Of a stretch of 64,000 nucleotides of DNA, positions 45,393-54,576 are shown in pieces (positions within the stretch are counted from its first letter, which is position 1; each line of letters begins with the position of its first letter). The position numbers and the translations under genes are program-made. Origin of the DNA: a bacterium. Lineage in GTDB: Bacteria; Electryoneota; Electryoneia; Electryoneales; Electryoneaceae. Below the pieces are notes generated by a model. It made no database searches. It saw only the letters and a program-made list of their open reading frames with translations, and was not told the DNA's origin. The stretch lies in NCBI GenBank assembly GCA_020444425.1, contig JAHLLB010000025.1:1-64000 (forward strand). The letters run 5' to 3'.

Positions 45393-46301
45393 GTGAGCAT
45401 TGAACGTCGCATCCTGGTTCGCGGTCCGTTTCGTCTGGCAACTGCGATAAACGTGTTACGCAGGGCGGAGAATCCGCCGTTGCTGACGCACGAACCGGCT
45501 CGATTCCAATTTTCGCAGGAAGTCCCCGGCGGCGCGGTCGAGGTTGACGTGCGGCAGGACGGTCCTGGCTCGGACGTGTTTATCCGTGTCCTCGGTGACC
45601 TGGCGGATGGCACTGCGATCGACCTGGTCTCGCAGCGTGTCGTGCGCATGTTTTCGTTGACGGTGAACGCCGACGAATTCTATTCACGTGCCCGTGAGGA
45701 TGTTCATCTGCGGCGTGTGCTGAGCATCTGTCCGGACATCCGGCCGGTGCTGTATCCGACGGTTTTCGAGGGCGTGTTGACGTCCATGCTGTCCTACAAG
45801 CAGAGTGTCCGCGAGACGGCGTCCTTCCTCGCGAATGTGCGTGAGGTCGCGGGTGTGATTCCGGCGGGACGTCCGCAGGCGCAGCCCGCATTACCCGGCA
45901 AGTTCACCTTCCTCGCGACACCGGTGAAATTGCTGGAAATGGCCGGACTTCCGAAAGATAAGATCCTCACCTTGAAGCAGATTGCCGCGCATCTTGTCGG
46001 CGAACCCGACCTGCTTGAACGGTTGGAAGGCATCAACGACATCGCCCTCTCCCGGGAAGCGTTACTGCATTTGCCGGGCGTGAACAAGTCGATAGCGTTG
46101 CACCTGCTGCAGTACGCGTTCGGTCATCACGATCTGTTGCTCGACAGCCCGCTGCTGCGGCGTGCGGTGAAGCGTTTCTATCACCTGAATGATCTGCCGG
46201 ACGAGCGCACGTTGATCCGTCTCGCGAAGCCGTATGAAAAGTGGCGGAGCTGGTGGACGTTCTCTCTGCTGACGGCGAATGAAATGTCCGTGATCGTCTG
46301 A
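45393..46301 (+). CDS. DNA-3-methyladenine glycosylase, AlkA-like
   Basis: 302 aa from a GTG preceded by GAGGAAGAA. The N-terminal TBP-like domain (about 1-100) is followed by the helical HhH-GPD domain. LYPTVFEGVLTSMLSYKQSV is the entry helix, LPGVNKSIALHLLQYAF (about 226-242) is the helix-hairpin-helix, and Asp251 in LLLDSPLLRRAV sits where AlkA has its catalytic Asp. It should excise alkylated purines (3-methyladenine and related bases), starting base-excision repair. The hairpin L-P-G-V differs from the common G-P-W but keeps the turn. With the AlkD-like gene at 25.3 kb, this gives two unrelated alkylation-repair glycosylases in one window. Confidence 0.8.
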   Translation: MSIERRILVRGPFRLATAINVLRRAENPPLLTHEPARFQFSQEVPGGAVEVDVRQDGPGSDVFIRVLGDLADGTAIDLVSQRVVRMFSLTVNADEFYSRAREDVHLRRVLSICPDIRPVLYPTVFEGVLTSMLSYKQSVRETASFLANVREVAGVIPAGRPQAQPALPGKFTFLATPVKLLEMAGLPKDKILTLKQIAAHLVGEPDLLERLEGINDIALSREALLHLPGVNKSIALHLLQYAFGHHDLLLDSPLLRRAVKRFYHLNDLPDERTLIRLAKPYEKWRSWWTFSLLTANEMSVIV

Positions 46302-46562
46302 CGCGGATTCGCCTGCTACGTAACATCTTGTTATTACAGCAACTCGGTTCGTCTTTCTTCGTGTTTTGCGTGTACGGAGAAAAATGAACCGATTTGCTTT
46401 GCAACCCTGTTTTCCTGTCGTTTCTGAGGTTACTTTGCTCCGAACGCCGCGTTTTCGCGGCATGCCTGAACCGTCGCTTCGGATCGGGAAGTGAGGAGTA
46501 CGCGCTTTCTTTCCGTTCGGCGGCATGGACGAATCACTTGCATCGAGGACAGGAGGACAGGC

Positions 46563-48272
46563 ATGTTCTGGACAGATAACTCCCCCAAGCGATGGATCGC
46601 CGGTTTACTGTTTGTCGCCGTGTTGGCGTCGATCCTTGTCGCTCCGCCGGCATTCGCGACGTTCCAGCAGCTCCTGCAGGAAAACTGGGAGCGTCCGGTC
46701 GGCACGCCGTTCCCCTGGACGACCAATGGCCATCCGTGGCAGCTCTATCCAACCAGCGCTTCCCAACCCCGGTGGGATATTGAACGCAACGCGATTTATC
46801 ACAGTGACGGGTCGCCGGATCACGTGACGGCAGTCTGGTGTTGCGGTTCCCTGGACAATTTGCAGGCGGGCATTGACCCCTACCCGGGCAACATGCTGAC
46901 CTACTTGTATTGGGGCCCGTTCAATGCGGATGATCCACTCTCGATCAACGGCAGTCTGTGGTTGTGGGGCGACATGGAGTCCAACTCCGGCAACTCCGGC
47001 GATTTCTTTTATATCGCCACGCGCCAGGGTGGGTTCAGCCCAAGCATTACCGCCTGGGACTATTTATACAAGAACGATCAGGGCGGTAACGGGATGATGT
47101 GGCAGCAGATCCTGTTCGATTATGACCGCGTCATCACCGCCGCCGGCGACACGATCTCCTACATTGACGAAGGCATCACCAGCAGCCTCTACCTCGCGCT
47201 GGTGTTCAAGTCCGATTCGGACGCGAACGATCACCTCGGTGTGTTCGTGGACGATGTCGCCCTCGGTTGGGATGACGGCATGTTCGACTTCGATTACCGT
47301 GGCTATGAATTGTTCGACCCGAGCGATCCGACCACGGAGATGGATTACCTCTTCGTGAACACACCGGCCCAGATGCGTGTCAAGTTCAAGGCGCATGGTG
47401 GGTTGATGAGCAACGTGGTGACGCACACCCTGTTCAACCAGAACAACCAGGAACTGGCGAGTATCACCGGGCAGTGGCAGGGCGGTACGGTCGCGATTCC
47501 CTATGAGGAACCATTTGATCTCATCTTCACCCCGCAACAGCCGGGCTCAATGCAGTTTTCCATCTTCCTCGATGTGAACCAGGAACAGCCGGAGAGCGAC
47601 GAGAACAACAACAGTAGCGGCGCGATCGAGATTGAGATCCTGCCCGAAAACACTCCGCCCGAGATGACATGGGTCAATCCGGGTGCCGGTGGAGCCACCA
47701 ACCACGACAACATCTTCAACATCATCTATTACGCGGAGAACCAGCCCGAGCTGGAAAACGCGCGGATTTCGTTGTACTACGACGACGACAACCAGGACTT
47801 CGACGGATCAACCATTCCGGGCGGAACCAATTTGCCGATCAACAACGAGCTGGACACCCTCGCGTGGTACATCGCCGGGGTTGGCTACGGCGAATACTGG
47901 CTGTACGCGCGGTTGACCGACGATTACCACGATCCCGTGCGTGTGTATGCAGACGGCCCGATCATGTACACCTCATCGGTGGACGAAAACGATCCGTCGA
48001 ACATCCCGTCCGATTTCCGCATCACGTCAGTGTATCCGAACCCGTTCAACCCGACGGTGGAAGTCGCGATGCAGCTTCCCGCTCCGGGTAAGATCCGGGC
48101 AACGTGGTATTCAGTGGACGGTCGTCAGGTGGATGTCCAGAACCTGGGCGTGATGGGTGCGGGGTCGCAGAAGTTCAGCTGGACACCGGCCAACCTGACC
48201 AGCGGCGTGTACCTGTTGCGGCTGGAATCGCCGTACGGAGTGATTTCGGAGAAGGTCACCTACCTCAAGTAG
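46563..48272 (+). CDS. T9SS-sorted secreted protein with CARDB-like domain
   Basis: 569 aa from the ATG at 46563 (AGGAGGACAG upstream). A signal peptide or N-terminal helix (about 12-34, ending AFA) precedes an N-terminal beta domain (QENWERPVGTPFPWTTNGHPWQLYP) resembling jelly-roll binding domains. Residues about 260-360 look like a CARDB-type Ig fold (FVNTPAQMRVKFKAHGGLMSNVVTHTLFNQNN ... FSIFLDVNQEQPESDENNNSS; the D-E-x-N ending is typical). A further beta region precedes the sorting domain (SVYPNPFNPTVEV ... KVTYLK). It does not carry the module of about 105 residues shared by the other secreted proteins. Its role may be adhesion or glycan binding. Convergent with the carotenoid operon. 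Confidence 0.85.
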   Translation: MFWTDNSPKRWIAGLLFVAVLASILVAPPAFATFQQLLQENWERPVGTPFPWTTNGHPWQLYPTSASQPRWDIERNAIYHSDGSPDHVTAVWCCGSLDNLQAGIDPYPGNMLTYLYWGPFNADDPLSINGSLWLWGDMESNSGNSGDFFYIATRQGGFSPSITAWDYLYKNDQGGNGMMWQQILFDYDRVITAAGDTISYIDEGITSSLYLALVFKSDSDANDHLGVFVDDVALGWDDGMFDFDYRGYELFDPSDPTTEMDYLFVNTPAQMRVKFKAHGGLMSNVVTHTLFNQNNQELASITGQWQGGTVAIPYEEPFDLIFTPQQPGSMQFSIFLDVNQEQPESDENNNSSGAIEIEILPENTPPEMTWVNPGAGGATNHDNIFNIIYYAENQPELENARISLYYDDDNQDFDGSTIPGGTNLPINNELDTLAWYIAGVGYGEYWLYARLTDDYHDPVRVYADGPIMYTSSVDENDPSNIPSDFRITSVYPNPFNPTVEVAMQLPAPGKIRATWYSVDGRQVDVQNLGVMGAGSQKFSWTPANLTSGVYLLRLESPYGVISEKVTYLK

Positions 48273-48301
48273 GCTGCAGGCTGAAACAGAAGCTAAAGAA
48301 C

Positions 48302-48333
48302 AACCCGCGTTGGTTTTACCGGCGCGGGTTTTG
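48302..48333. terminator. Shared terminator between convergent units
   Basis: AACCCGCG (48302-48309) / CGCGGGTT (48323-48330), then TTGT. It is placed to end both the secreted-protein gene (+) and the carotenoid operon (-). Confidence 0.75.
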
Positions 48334-48336
48334 TAT

Positions 48337-49191
48337 TCATGACATGCTCGGTGTTGTCGGATCTTCGGGCAGCACAAACGCCGGTCCTGGATCGACCTTC
48401 TTGAACCGTACTGCCGGCAGCCGCCACCACGGCACCCGTGGGTGTTCGTGATGTTCCAGATGATACCCGAAATGGTAGCAGGTAAGGAACGACAACCACA
48501 CCGGGAAATCGTTGCTGATGCTGTGATGCGGGTTGGTGTGGCCGGACCTCGGCGTCTTGTGCGGCAGGTAGGTGCCGAACAGGAACAGCTGCACCGTGCT
48601 CAGCAAGGCCGGGGCGACCCAGAACAGCACCAGGTTGAGCACCGGAACGTCGGCCAGGTAGACCAGCGTGTTGAACACAATCCCCATTCCAATCAATTGC
48701 GGCAGGCTGAGATAGTTCATCATGAACCGCACGTACCACTTGTCAAACCGGTCCTCGATCCCGTTGTTGAAGTCCGGATCCTGTTCCGGATCGCCCGGAT
48801 GCAGGTGATGTTCCCAGTGTTTGGTGGTCAGCTTTTTGAAGTTGAACAGGGCGTAGAGGAACACAGCCGTGTTGCCGAGCGCGTTGTTCAGCATGGGCCG
48901 GCTGGGTGTGATCGTGCCGTGCATCGCGTCATGCGCGGTGATGAACAGCCCGGTGTAGAGAAACGTCTGCAGCAGCAGCGCCGGGATCGCCCAATACCAG
49001 AAAATGCTGGTCAGCGGCGCTGTCAACAGCAGCCCCAGCGATGCCGCCCAGCTCAGCATGATCGCCAGCGCGGCGGTCAGCCCCTTTGTATCGTCCCTGG
49101 ACCATTTCTTCCGCGGACGTTCCTCTCCCCCCTTGCGGTCGGTCGCAGATGGCCGGGACGTGGCCCGTTTGCTTTCTTTCGATGAGATCAT
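48337..49191 (-). CDS. crtW: Beta-carotene ketolase, CrtW type
   Basis: 284 aa from the ATG at 49191, which overlaps the cruF stop by 3 nt (ATGA). It is a membrane di-iron oxygenase of the fatty-acid-hydroxylase superfamily. Histidine motifs are HDAMHG (about 100-105), HWEHHLHPG (about 135-143) and HLEHHEHP (about 256-263), with four or so membrane helices between. It inserts a keto group at C-4 of a beta ring. A basic, polar N-terminal tail of about 35 residues (ESKRATSRPSATDRKGG) is longer than usual. It is the last gene of the operon. Because CrtW needs a beta ring and no cyclase is in the operon, a lycopene cyclase must be encoded elsewhere. Confidence 0.92.
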   Translation of the reverse strand: MISSKESKRATSRPSATDRKGGEERPRKKWSRDDTKGLTAALAIMLSWAASLGLLLTAPLTSIFWYWAIPALLLQTFLYTGLFITAHDAMHGTITPSRPMLNNALGNTAVFLYALFNFKKLTTKHWEHHLHPGDPEQDPDFNNGIEDRFDKWYVRFMMNYLSLPQLIGMGIVFNTLVYLADVPVLNLVLFWVAPALLSTVQLFLFGTYLPHKTPRSGHTNPHHSISNDFPVWLSFLTCYHFGYHLEHHEHPRVPWWRLPAVRFKKVDPGPAFVLPEDPTTPSMS

Positions 49192-49895
49192 GGCAGCTTG
49201 GAACTCATGTTGACGATCAGGAAATACAGCGCCTGTGCAAACCAGGTGTGCACGACAAAGATGGGCACCGATGTCCGAAAGATGCTCGCCGATTTGCCCA
49301 CCAACGCGAAGAGAGTACCGAGGACAAACCACGCGATGTAGTTCTGCACCGGCGGCGCGCCGCCCCATGTCCAGTACTCCAGCGCGACAGCCGCAGGCTC
49401 CATCAACAGGTCGAACACCACCATCAGCGCACCGGTCACGGGCGCAAGAATCAGGGCATTGTTTCCAACGAAACGCGGCAGGATCCGTTGCGCCAGCGCC
49501 AGGCTGGACAGCAGCATCAGCAGCCACGCAAAGCCGATTGACACCGGCACCCCGAACAGCTGCGGCTGCAGAACATCGCCGTAGTGGTACGTGCCGAAGA
49601 TGAATCCGCTTTCCACACCCGCCCATTCCACGAGAAAACCTGCAACCACGACAAACGCACTCCAGACATCGAATCGTGTCCGCATGGTCGGGGAAAGCAC
49701 AGGCCGGGTGACGAGAAACACGGCAATGGCGAGTACGATCAGCAATGGTCCGGCGATCACGGACATCGCAGCCTGGAAAAGACCGAGCGCGTGCCACAAC
49801 CCGCCCGCACCCATGATCAGGTACAGGCTGGCGACAGGCCACCAGACCGTCATCCGTTGTCCGGCCATTTCGATTCTACTGGTGAGTGAGATCAT
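49188..49895 (-). CDS. cruF: CruF-type carotenoid 1,2-hydratase (DUF422)
   Basis: 235 aa with about six membrane helices. The family (PF04240) signature is clear: VEWAGVESGFIFGTYHYGDVLQPQLFGVPVSIGFAWLLM (about 85-123) and the acidic MEPAAVALEYWTW with PVQNYIAWF (about 165-190). CruF adds water across the 1',2' double bond of the acyclic end of gamma-carotene, making the hydroxyl that CruG-type or CruC-type enzymes glycosylate. It lies between the glycosyltransferase (97 bp gap) and crtW (ATGA overlap). Some DUF422 proteins act in C50 carotenoid pathways, but the neighbourhood supports hydratase. Confidence 0.87.
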   Translation of the reverse strand: MISLTSRIEMAGQRMTVWWPVASLYLIMGAGGLWHALGLFQAAMSVIAGPLLIVLAIAVFLVTRPVLSPTMRTRFDVWSAFVVVAGFLVEWAGVESGFIFGTYHYGDVLQPQLFGVPVSIGFAWLLMLLSSLALAQRILPRFVGNNALILAPVTGALMVVFDLLMEPAAVALEYWTWGGAPPVQNYIAWFVLGTLFALVGKSASIFRTSVPIFVVHTWFAQALYFLIVNMSSKLP

Positions 49896-49992
49896 CGCCC
49901 TGCGTCGTCGCCCTGCGTCCGTTTTGAATCAACGCCGATATACAGGTTCTCATGTTGCAGCAATCATACCTGTTTTAAATCGGAATCGACCC

Positions 49993-51120
49993 CTAACGGA
50001 GCACATTGCCTCCCGCGCTGGTCAGGGTGATGGTGCGGCCTTTCCAACGGAGCGAACCGCTGCGGGACGTCTTGAGTGAATTGAACGCAATGCCGATCAA
50101 CAGGACCATCGCGACGGGATGCAAGGGTACGAGCAACCACGGGTGTTTGTGCTTGACCGACAGGACGGCACGAATCAGCAGGTTATAGAACACTGCGCGA
50201 AATCCGAAGCGCCGTGTCTTTTTGAAGAACAGCAGGAAATAGGGAACAATGGTCGCGCTGGTGAGCATCCCTGTCTGCCACAGCACGGACCGGGCGGATC
50301 CGCCGGCGATGCCGAACAGGTTCTTCGTAAATCCGCGCCAGACCTCGTCGAAGCTGCTGTACATCTTGCCGAAGACGACGCCGGTTCCGGACAGGGTCAT
50401 CGTCCGCAGACCGAGTCGTTTCGCGAGCCGCACCAGCGCCATATCCTCGACGACGTCGCCCTTGGCGGCCGCATGGCCACCGATCCGCTGGTACGTTTCC
50501 TTCGTCATCGCCAGCCACTGCCCGTTTGCGGCGGACAGTTCCGGCTGCGGCATCGACAACGTCAGCCGCATCGGCAGCAGGCTGTATACGAGCAGATCCA
50601 CGGACGGGACAATCAGCGACTCGCCAAGTGAACGGACGATCTGCTGCGGAAATGCAGTCAGGAATCCCAGCCGTTTCGCCTGCATCCAACCGACGGTATT
50701 CCGCACCGCTTCCGGCGCGTGCCGGTTGTCGGCGTCGGTGAAAATGAGGATGTCGCCGGTCGCATCGTAGGCGAGCTGCTGGCAGGCCCACGGTTTCCCC
50801 AGCCATCCGTCCGGAAGTTCGGATCCACGCAGGCCGCGAACCCGTTCATCCTTCGCTTCCCATTCCTCGATGATCGACCACGTGTCGTCGATGGAATTGT
50901 CGTCCAGGACAAGGATTTCCAGGTCCGGCCAGTTCTGTTTACACAGCCCTTCCAGGCATTTTCCGAGGTTCACCTCTTCGTTCCGCGCCGGCACCAGCAC
51001 CGACACGCGCGGCGTCGAGCGCAGTTGATGGGCGTGACTCAGCATCGGCGCGGTCAACGCATTGAGCACGGTCACCAGCACCATGTACGCCAGCGGTATC
51101 ACCACGAAGAGCAGCAGCAT
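49993..51120 (-). CDS. Family 2 glycosyltransferase of the carotenoid operon
   Basis: 375 aa from the ATG at 51120, sharing one base with the preceding stop (TGATG); a TTG just before is in frame but not needed. An N-terminal membrane helix (1-25) is followed by a GT2 domain: VSVLVPARNEEVNLGKCLE, the nucleotide-binding ILVLDDNSIDDT (DD pair), the metal-binding FTDADNRH (DxD) and a catalytic-region ED in KGDVVEDMALV. Q-x-x-RW is replaced by EVWRGFTKN. Two C-terminal helices follow. In this context it most likely puts a sugar on the 1'-hydroxyl made by CruF, as CruC or CruG do. The sugar is unknown. Confidence 0.85.
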   Translation of the reverse strand: MLLLFVVIPLAYMVLVTVLNALTAPMLSHAHQLRSTPRVSVLVPARNEEVNLGKCLEGLCKQNWPDLEILVLDDNSIDDTWSIIEEWEAKDERVRGLRGSELPDGWLGKPWACQQLAYDATGDILIFTDADNRHAPEAVRNTVGWMQAKRLGFLTAFPQQIVRSLGESLIVPSVDLLVYSLLPMRLTLSMPQPELSAANGQWLAMTKETYQRIGGHAAAKGDVVEDMALVRLAKRLGLRTMTLSGTGVVFGKMYSSFDEVWRGFTKNLFGIAGGSARSVLWQTGMLTSATIVPYFLLFFKKTRRFGFRAVFYNLLIRAVLSVKHKHPWLLVPLHPVAMVLLIGIAFNSLKTSRSGSLRWKGRTITLTSAGGNVLR

Positions 51121-51860
51121 CAAGCATTCCTCTGCATGCCGAAGAGGCGGCGGATTTCGACAATACGTTCACTGATGGATTTCCGTCCGCGCATAAGATC
51201 CCGGACCGGTTCCAAGGCGGGACCGTTCCCGTGTACAGCGGACGTAAGCCGGTCGAGAGTGGCTTCGACAGCCGCTTCCAGATCGCTGTCGGAGATGGAC
51301 TCGTGCGCGTCAACGAACATCGGTTCGCCGAAAGATAACGACACCACCGGATATTCATCGCCCAGCTGGTCCACTCTCATCGCCAAAGGAAGCACGTTCA
51401 GTGGTCGTTTGCAACGCCGGATCAACCATCCTGCACCCGGTCGGAACCCGAGCGGGCGGCGTTCCACCGGCGTCAGTTCCCCCTGCGGGAAGATGGTCAC
51501 GCAGGCCTGCCGGTCATCCTCGAGCAGATCACGTGTAAACCGTAATGTGGTCAGGACATCGGCGCGGTCGTCCGGATCGAATCCATACGCACCGAGCTTG
51601 CGGAAAAACGGGTACTGCCGCAGTTGTTCGGCGAGCATCATCACATACAGCCGGCGGCGCAGGAAGAGACGGTTGAGCACATGGACAAAGAACCCGTCCC
51701 ACCAGGTGCCGTGATTCGGCAACAGGAGAACGGGCACGTTGTTTCGTAGTTCCGGCAGAGATCCGTGCAGTCGGACGGCATGGAAGTGCCGTCGTAATGA
51801 TCCCCGCAGGTAGCGGGCAAACAGTTTCTCCGCCCAGTTGGCTGGTTTGGGTTTGATCAT
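51120..51860 (-). CDS. PlsC-type acyltransferase of the carotenoid operon
   Basis: 246 aa. The 1-acylglycerol-phosphate-acyltransferase-like fold shows block I as NHGTWWD (HX4D, about residues 48-54) and block III as FPQGELTP (about 124-131). It has no long membrane segment. Within a carotenoid operon, homologues such as CruD acylate the sugar of carotenoid glycosides, giving glycoside fatty-acid esters; this is inferred from context. It starts 7 nt after crtB and overlaps the glycosyltransferase start by one base, which supports joint translation of the two tailoring enzymes. A general phospholipid role is a less likely alternative. Confidence 0.82.
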   Translation of the reverse strand: MIKPKPANWAEKLFARYLRGSLRRHFHAVRLHGSLPELRNNVPVLLLPNHGTWWDGFFVHVLNRLFLRRRLYVMMLAEQLRQYPFFRKLGAYGFDPDDRADVLTTLRFTRDLLEDDRQACVTIFPQGELTPVERRPLGFRPGAGWLIRRCKRPLNVLPLAMRVDQLGDEYPVVSLSFGEPMFVDAHESISDSDLEAAVEATLDRLTSAVHGNGPALEPVRDLMRGRKSISERIVEIRRLFGMQRNA

Positions 51861-51867
51861 ACCCTGG

Positions 51868-52851
51868 TTACGTTAACGTGGCCTCCGCCGGATCGGGTAA
51901 CGGGATCCGGGACGGGACACGTTGCGGAATTGGCTTCGCCGATTTCTGCGGCATCGCCTGCGTCGGCGCGACCTTTTCCGCCACGTATTCCTTCATCAGC
52001 ACGCGCAGTTTTTCCCCCTTGCCAAGGTACGCACGTCCCGCGAAGGGATTGTAGTCTTGTTCCGCGATCCGGTCGAGAATGGAACCGTAGATTTTTGCCG
52101 CCGCACGGATCGCAAACCGGGCGTCCGGATTGAGATACGGGATACCCTGTTCACCAATCGCATAGAAATGGCGAGCGCGATCAATTTCAAATTTCATCAA
52201 TTCCCGCAACCGAGGACTCATCTCACCGTTGAGGATTTCCTCTTCCCGGATGTCGAAGGTGTCCAGATCCTCGCGCGGGATATAGATTCGGCCTCGCTCA
52301 GCGTCCTCCTGCACGTCGCGCAGAATGTTGGTCAGCTGCATCGCGACACCCAGCGCTTCGGCGTGGCATTCCGCTTCGGCACGATCGGTCCCGAGCACCG
52401 GCGTCATCATCATGCCCACCGTTCCGGCCACACGATAACAGAACAGGTACAGGTCACGAAAGGAGTCGTAGCGGTCCTTGTCGATGTCCATTTCGACACC
52501 GCGCAGCAGGTCGAGCAACGGGGTCGGCGAAATGCCGTACTCTTTCGCCGCGGCAATCACCGGCAGTACGATTGGATGCTGCGATTCGCCGGTGCGGAAC
52601 GCCACATCGAGCTCCTCGCCAAGCGCATGGATTTCGCCGCGCAATTCACCATCGCTCCGCTGTTCGCGGGGGGAATCGACCAGATTGTCGGCGTAACGGC
52701 AGAATCCGTACAGCGCGTAGGTCGCCCAGCGCTTTGGTTCGGGTAACAGCTGTGTCGTCAGGTAAAAACTCTTCGCCCAGTGCCGAGTCGTGTTGCGTGC
52801 CAGTTGGAAGTAGTTCTTCACCTCGGGCTGTAGCCAGAATTTCGTTTCCAT
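51868..52851 (-). CDS. crtB: Phytoene synthase
   Basis: 327 aa. It is a trans-prenyltransferase head-to-head enzyme: the first Asp-rich motif is YADNLVD (about 54-60), the second is NILRDVQEDAERGR (about 175-188), and CRYAD and YIP flank them as in squalene/phytoene synthases. It joins two geranylgeranyl diphosphates to phytoene, the first committed carotenoid step. A C-terminal tail of about 45 residues, rich in Pro and Lys, extends beyond the usual end. It lies 29 bp after crtI on the same strand. Confidence 0.93.
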   Translation of the reverse strand: METKFWLQPEVKNYFQLARNTTRHWAKSFYLTTQLLPEPKRWATYALYGFCRYADNLVDSPREQRSDGELRGEIHALGEELDVAFRTGESQHPIVLPVIAAAKEYGISPTPLLDLLRGVEMDIDKDRYDSFRDLYLFCYRVAGTVGMMMTPVLGTDRAEAECHAEALGVAMQLTNILRDVQEDAERGRIYIPREDLDTFDIREEEILNGEMSPRLRELMKFEIDRARHFYAIGEQGIPYLNPDARFAIRAAAKIYGSILDRIAEQDYNPFAGRAYLGKGEKLRVLMKEYVAEKVAPTQAMPQKSAKPIPQRVPSRIPLPDPAEATLT

Positions 52852-52880
52852 GGTTGCAGTCCTTGGTTAATGTCCTGGGT

Positions 52881-54431
52881 CTAAAGCAACGACGCGGCAT
52901 GCGCGGCGGTGCGGTACCCGGATTGGTTGTCTGGTGTCTCCTGATGCGGCATGCCGAGATCGTCCACGACCAGTTTTTCCGTTGTTTCAGCGGTCAGCAT
53001 CACACCCGGCAGACCGGCCCCGGGGTGCGTGCTCGCACCGACGAGGTACAGGTTCTTCACGTCTTCATGCCGATTATGCGGCCGGAAGTTCGCCGTCTGG
53101 GTCAGTTTCGGTTCAACGCCCCACGCGCTGCCGAGATGGCTGTTGCGTTCGAGCAGGAAGTCCTTTGGCGTGAAGGTTTCCATCACTTCGATGTTCGCGC
53201 GCAGGTCCTTCATCCCGAATTTGTCTTCGAGGTGGTTAAGCACGCGATCGGTGTAGGCCGGCGCCATCGCGTCCCAGTCAACTCCACCCGCCAGGTTCGG
53301 CACCGGAATCAACACATACATGCTTTCGTGGCCCTCCGGCGCCATGGACGGATCGGTGCGGGTCGGCACGTGCAGGTACATCGAGAAATCGGCGGTCAAC
53401 CGCTTGGTATCGAAGATGTCGCGCACCAGGCCCTTGTAGCGGTGCGACAGGATCAACGTGTGATGCAACAACTCTGGATATTGCTTCTTCACCCCGAGAT
53501 ACAGCAGAAATGCACCCATCGAGTAGTCGACCTTCGGAAGCTTCTCGTCACGCCACTTGCGGCGGGATTCCGGCTCCAGCAGGTCACGGTTGGTGTGCAT
53601 CCAGTCGGCGTTGGAGATGACACCGTCCGCCGGGTAGATCTCGTTACCGACACGCACGCCTGTCGCCTGCTTGTTCTGCACGATGATCTGATCCACCGGA
53701 GAGTTGGTCCGGATCGTGCCGCCCAGCTTGCGGAACACCGCCTCGAACGCCTGCACCAGGCTGTACATGCCGCCCTTGGTGAACCACACTCCGCCCTCGC
53801 GCTCGAGGTACGGGATCATCTGGTAGATCGCTGGCGCGCGGAACGGGTTGCCGCCGATGAACAGCGGATGGAACGAGAACGCGAAGCGGCTGCGCGGATC
53901 CTTGAAGTGGCGCTTGACGTTGGTAAAAGCCGGCACCAAGGCGTTCAACGCCATCGCGCGAGGCAGGAATTTGAACAGCGATGAGATGTTATCAAACGGC
54001 ATTGCGCCCATCCCTTCCTCGATCACCGCCTTGTAGATTCCCTTCGACTGGCGCATGAAGCTGTCATAGCCCTTGGCGTCGTCCGGGTGGAAGTTGCCCA
54101 GCTGTTGGCGCATGAAATCCGGATCAGCGGAATAGTCGAGGTGGCTGCCGTCCGCGTAGTAAATGCGGTAGCCCGGATCGATGTCGATCAAGTCGAGGTG
54201 ATCTTCCAGCCGTTCACCGGCGGAGCGGAACACGTCCCGGATGATCTCCGGCGCGGTAATCAGCGACGGGCCCATATCGAACGTGTATCCGTCCTTTTTG
54301 AGCTGAGCCGCATGCCCGCCGACCGTCGCATTCTTTTCGAAGACGGTGACGTCATAGCCTTTTGCCTGCAGCCGGATCGCCGCGCTGAGGCCGCCGAAGC
54401 CGGATCCGATGATCGCGATGCGTTTGTTCAT
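52881..54431 (-). CDS. crtI: Phytoene desaturase, CrtI type
   Basis: 516 aa from the ATG at 54431; the frame is open to 54479 but the extra residues lack support. The N-terminal FAD-binding motif is AIIGSGFGGLSAAIRLQAKG (residues 5-24), followed by FEKNATVGGHA. The C-terminal bacterial-type desaturase signature is YLVGASTHPGAGLPGVMLTAE (about 468-488). It desaturates phytoene stepwise, most likely to lycopene. It is the first gene of the operon. A sigma-54-like promoter lies 80 bp upstream (54513-54528), and the degenerate activator gene is immediately before that. Confidence 0.94.
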   Translation of the reverse strand: MNKRIAIIGSGFGGLSAAIRLQAKGYDVTVFEKNATVGGHAAQLKKDGYTFDMGPSLITAPEIIRDVFRSAGERLEDHLDLIDIDPGYRIYYADGSHLDYSADPDFMRQQLGNFHPDDAKGYDSFMRQSKGIYKAVIEEGMGAMPFDNISSLFKFLPRAMALNALVPAFTNVKRHFKDPRSRFAFSFHPLFIGGNPFRAPAIYQMIPYLEREGGVWFTKGGMYSLVQAFEAVFRKLGGTIRTNSPVDQIIVQNKQATGVRVGNEIYPADGVISNADWMHTNRDLLEPESRRKWRDEKLPKVDYSMGAFLLYLGVKKQYPELLHHTLILSHRYKGLVRDIFDTKRLTADFSMYLHVPTRTDPSMAPEGHESMYVLIPVPNLAGGVDWDAMAPAYTDRVLNHLEDKFGMKDLRANIEVMETFTPKDFLLERNSHLGSAWGVEPKLTQTANFRPHNRHEDVKNLYLVGASTHPGAGLPGVMLTAETTEKLVVDDLGMPHQETPDNQSGYRTAAHAASLL

Positions 54432-54512
54432 GACTGTGGTCTCTCGTTGGCCGGATGCGTTCCCGGGCCTGTGTATCAATTTGTGTCAACCAACTCCTTC
54501 TTGATGTATCAT

Positions 54513-54528
54513 GGCAAAGCACGTTCCA
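54513..54528 (-). promoter_or_regulatory. Sigma-54-like promoter of the carotenoid operon
   Basis: On the minus strand TGGAAC-N5-TTGCC, with GG and GC exactly 12 nt apart. One mismatch (A for C) lies in the -24 element, and the last base is C rather than A or T. Predicted start near 54502, giving a leader of about 70 nt before crtI. It is similar in sequence to the site at 24881-24896. Confidence 0.4.
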
Positions 54529-54576
54529 GTTTTTTGGCAGGAAGTTATCAGTTTGGCTCGGTGAGAGGCCAGCACA

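Noticed and set aside
52572..53984. A 470-codon plus-strand frame over crtB and crtI
   Set aside because: Shadow of two certain genes on the minus strand; no ribosome site, no recognisable domain.
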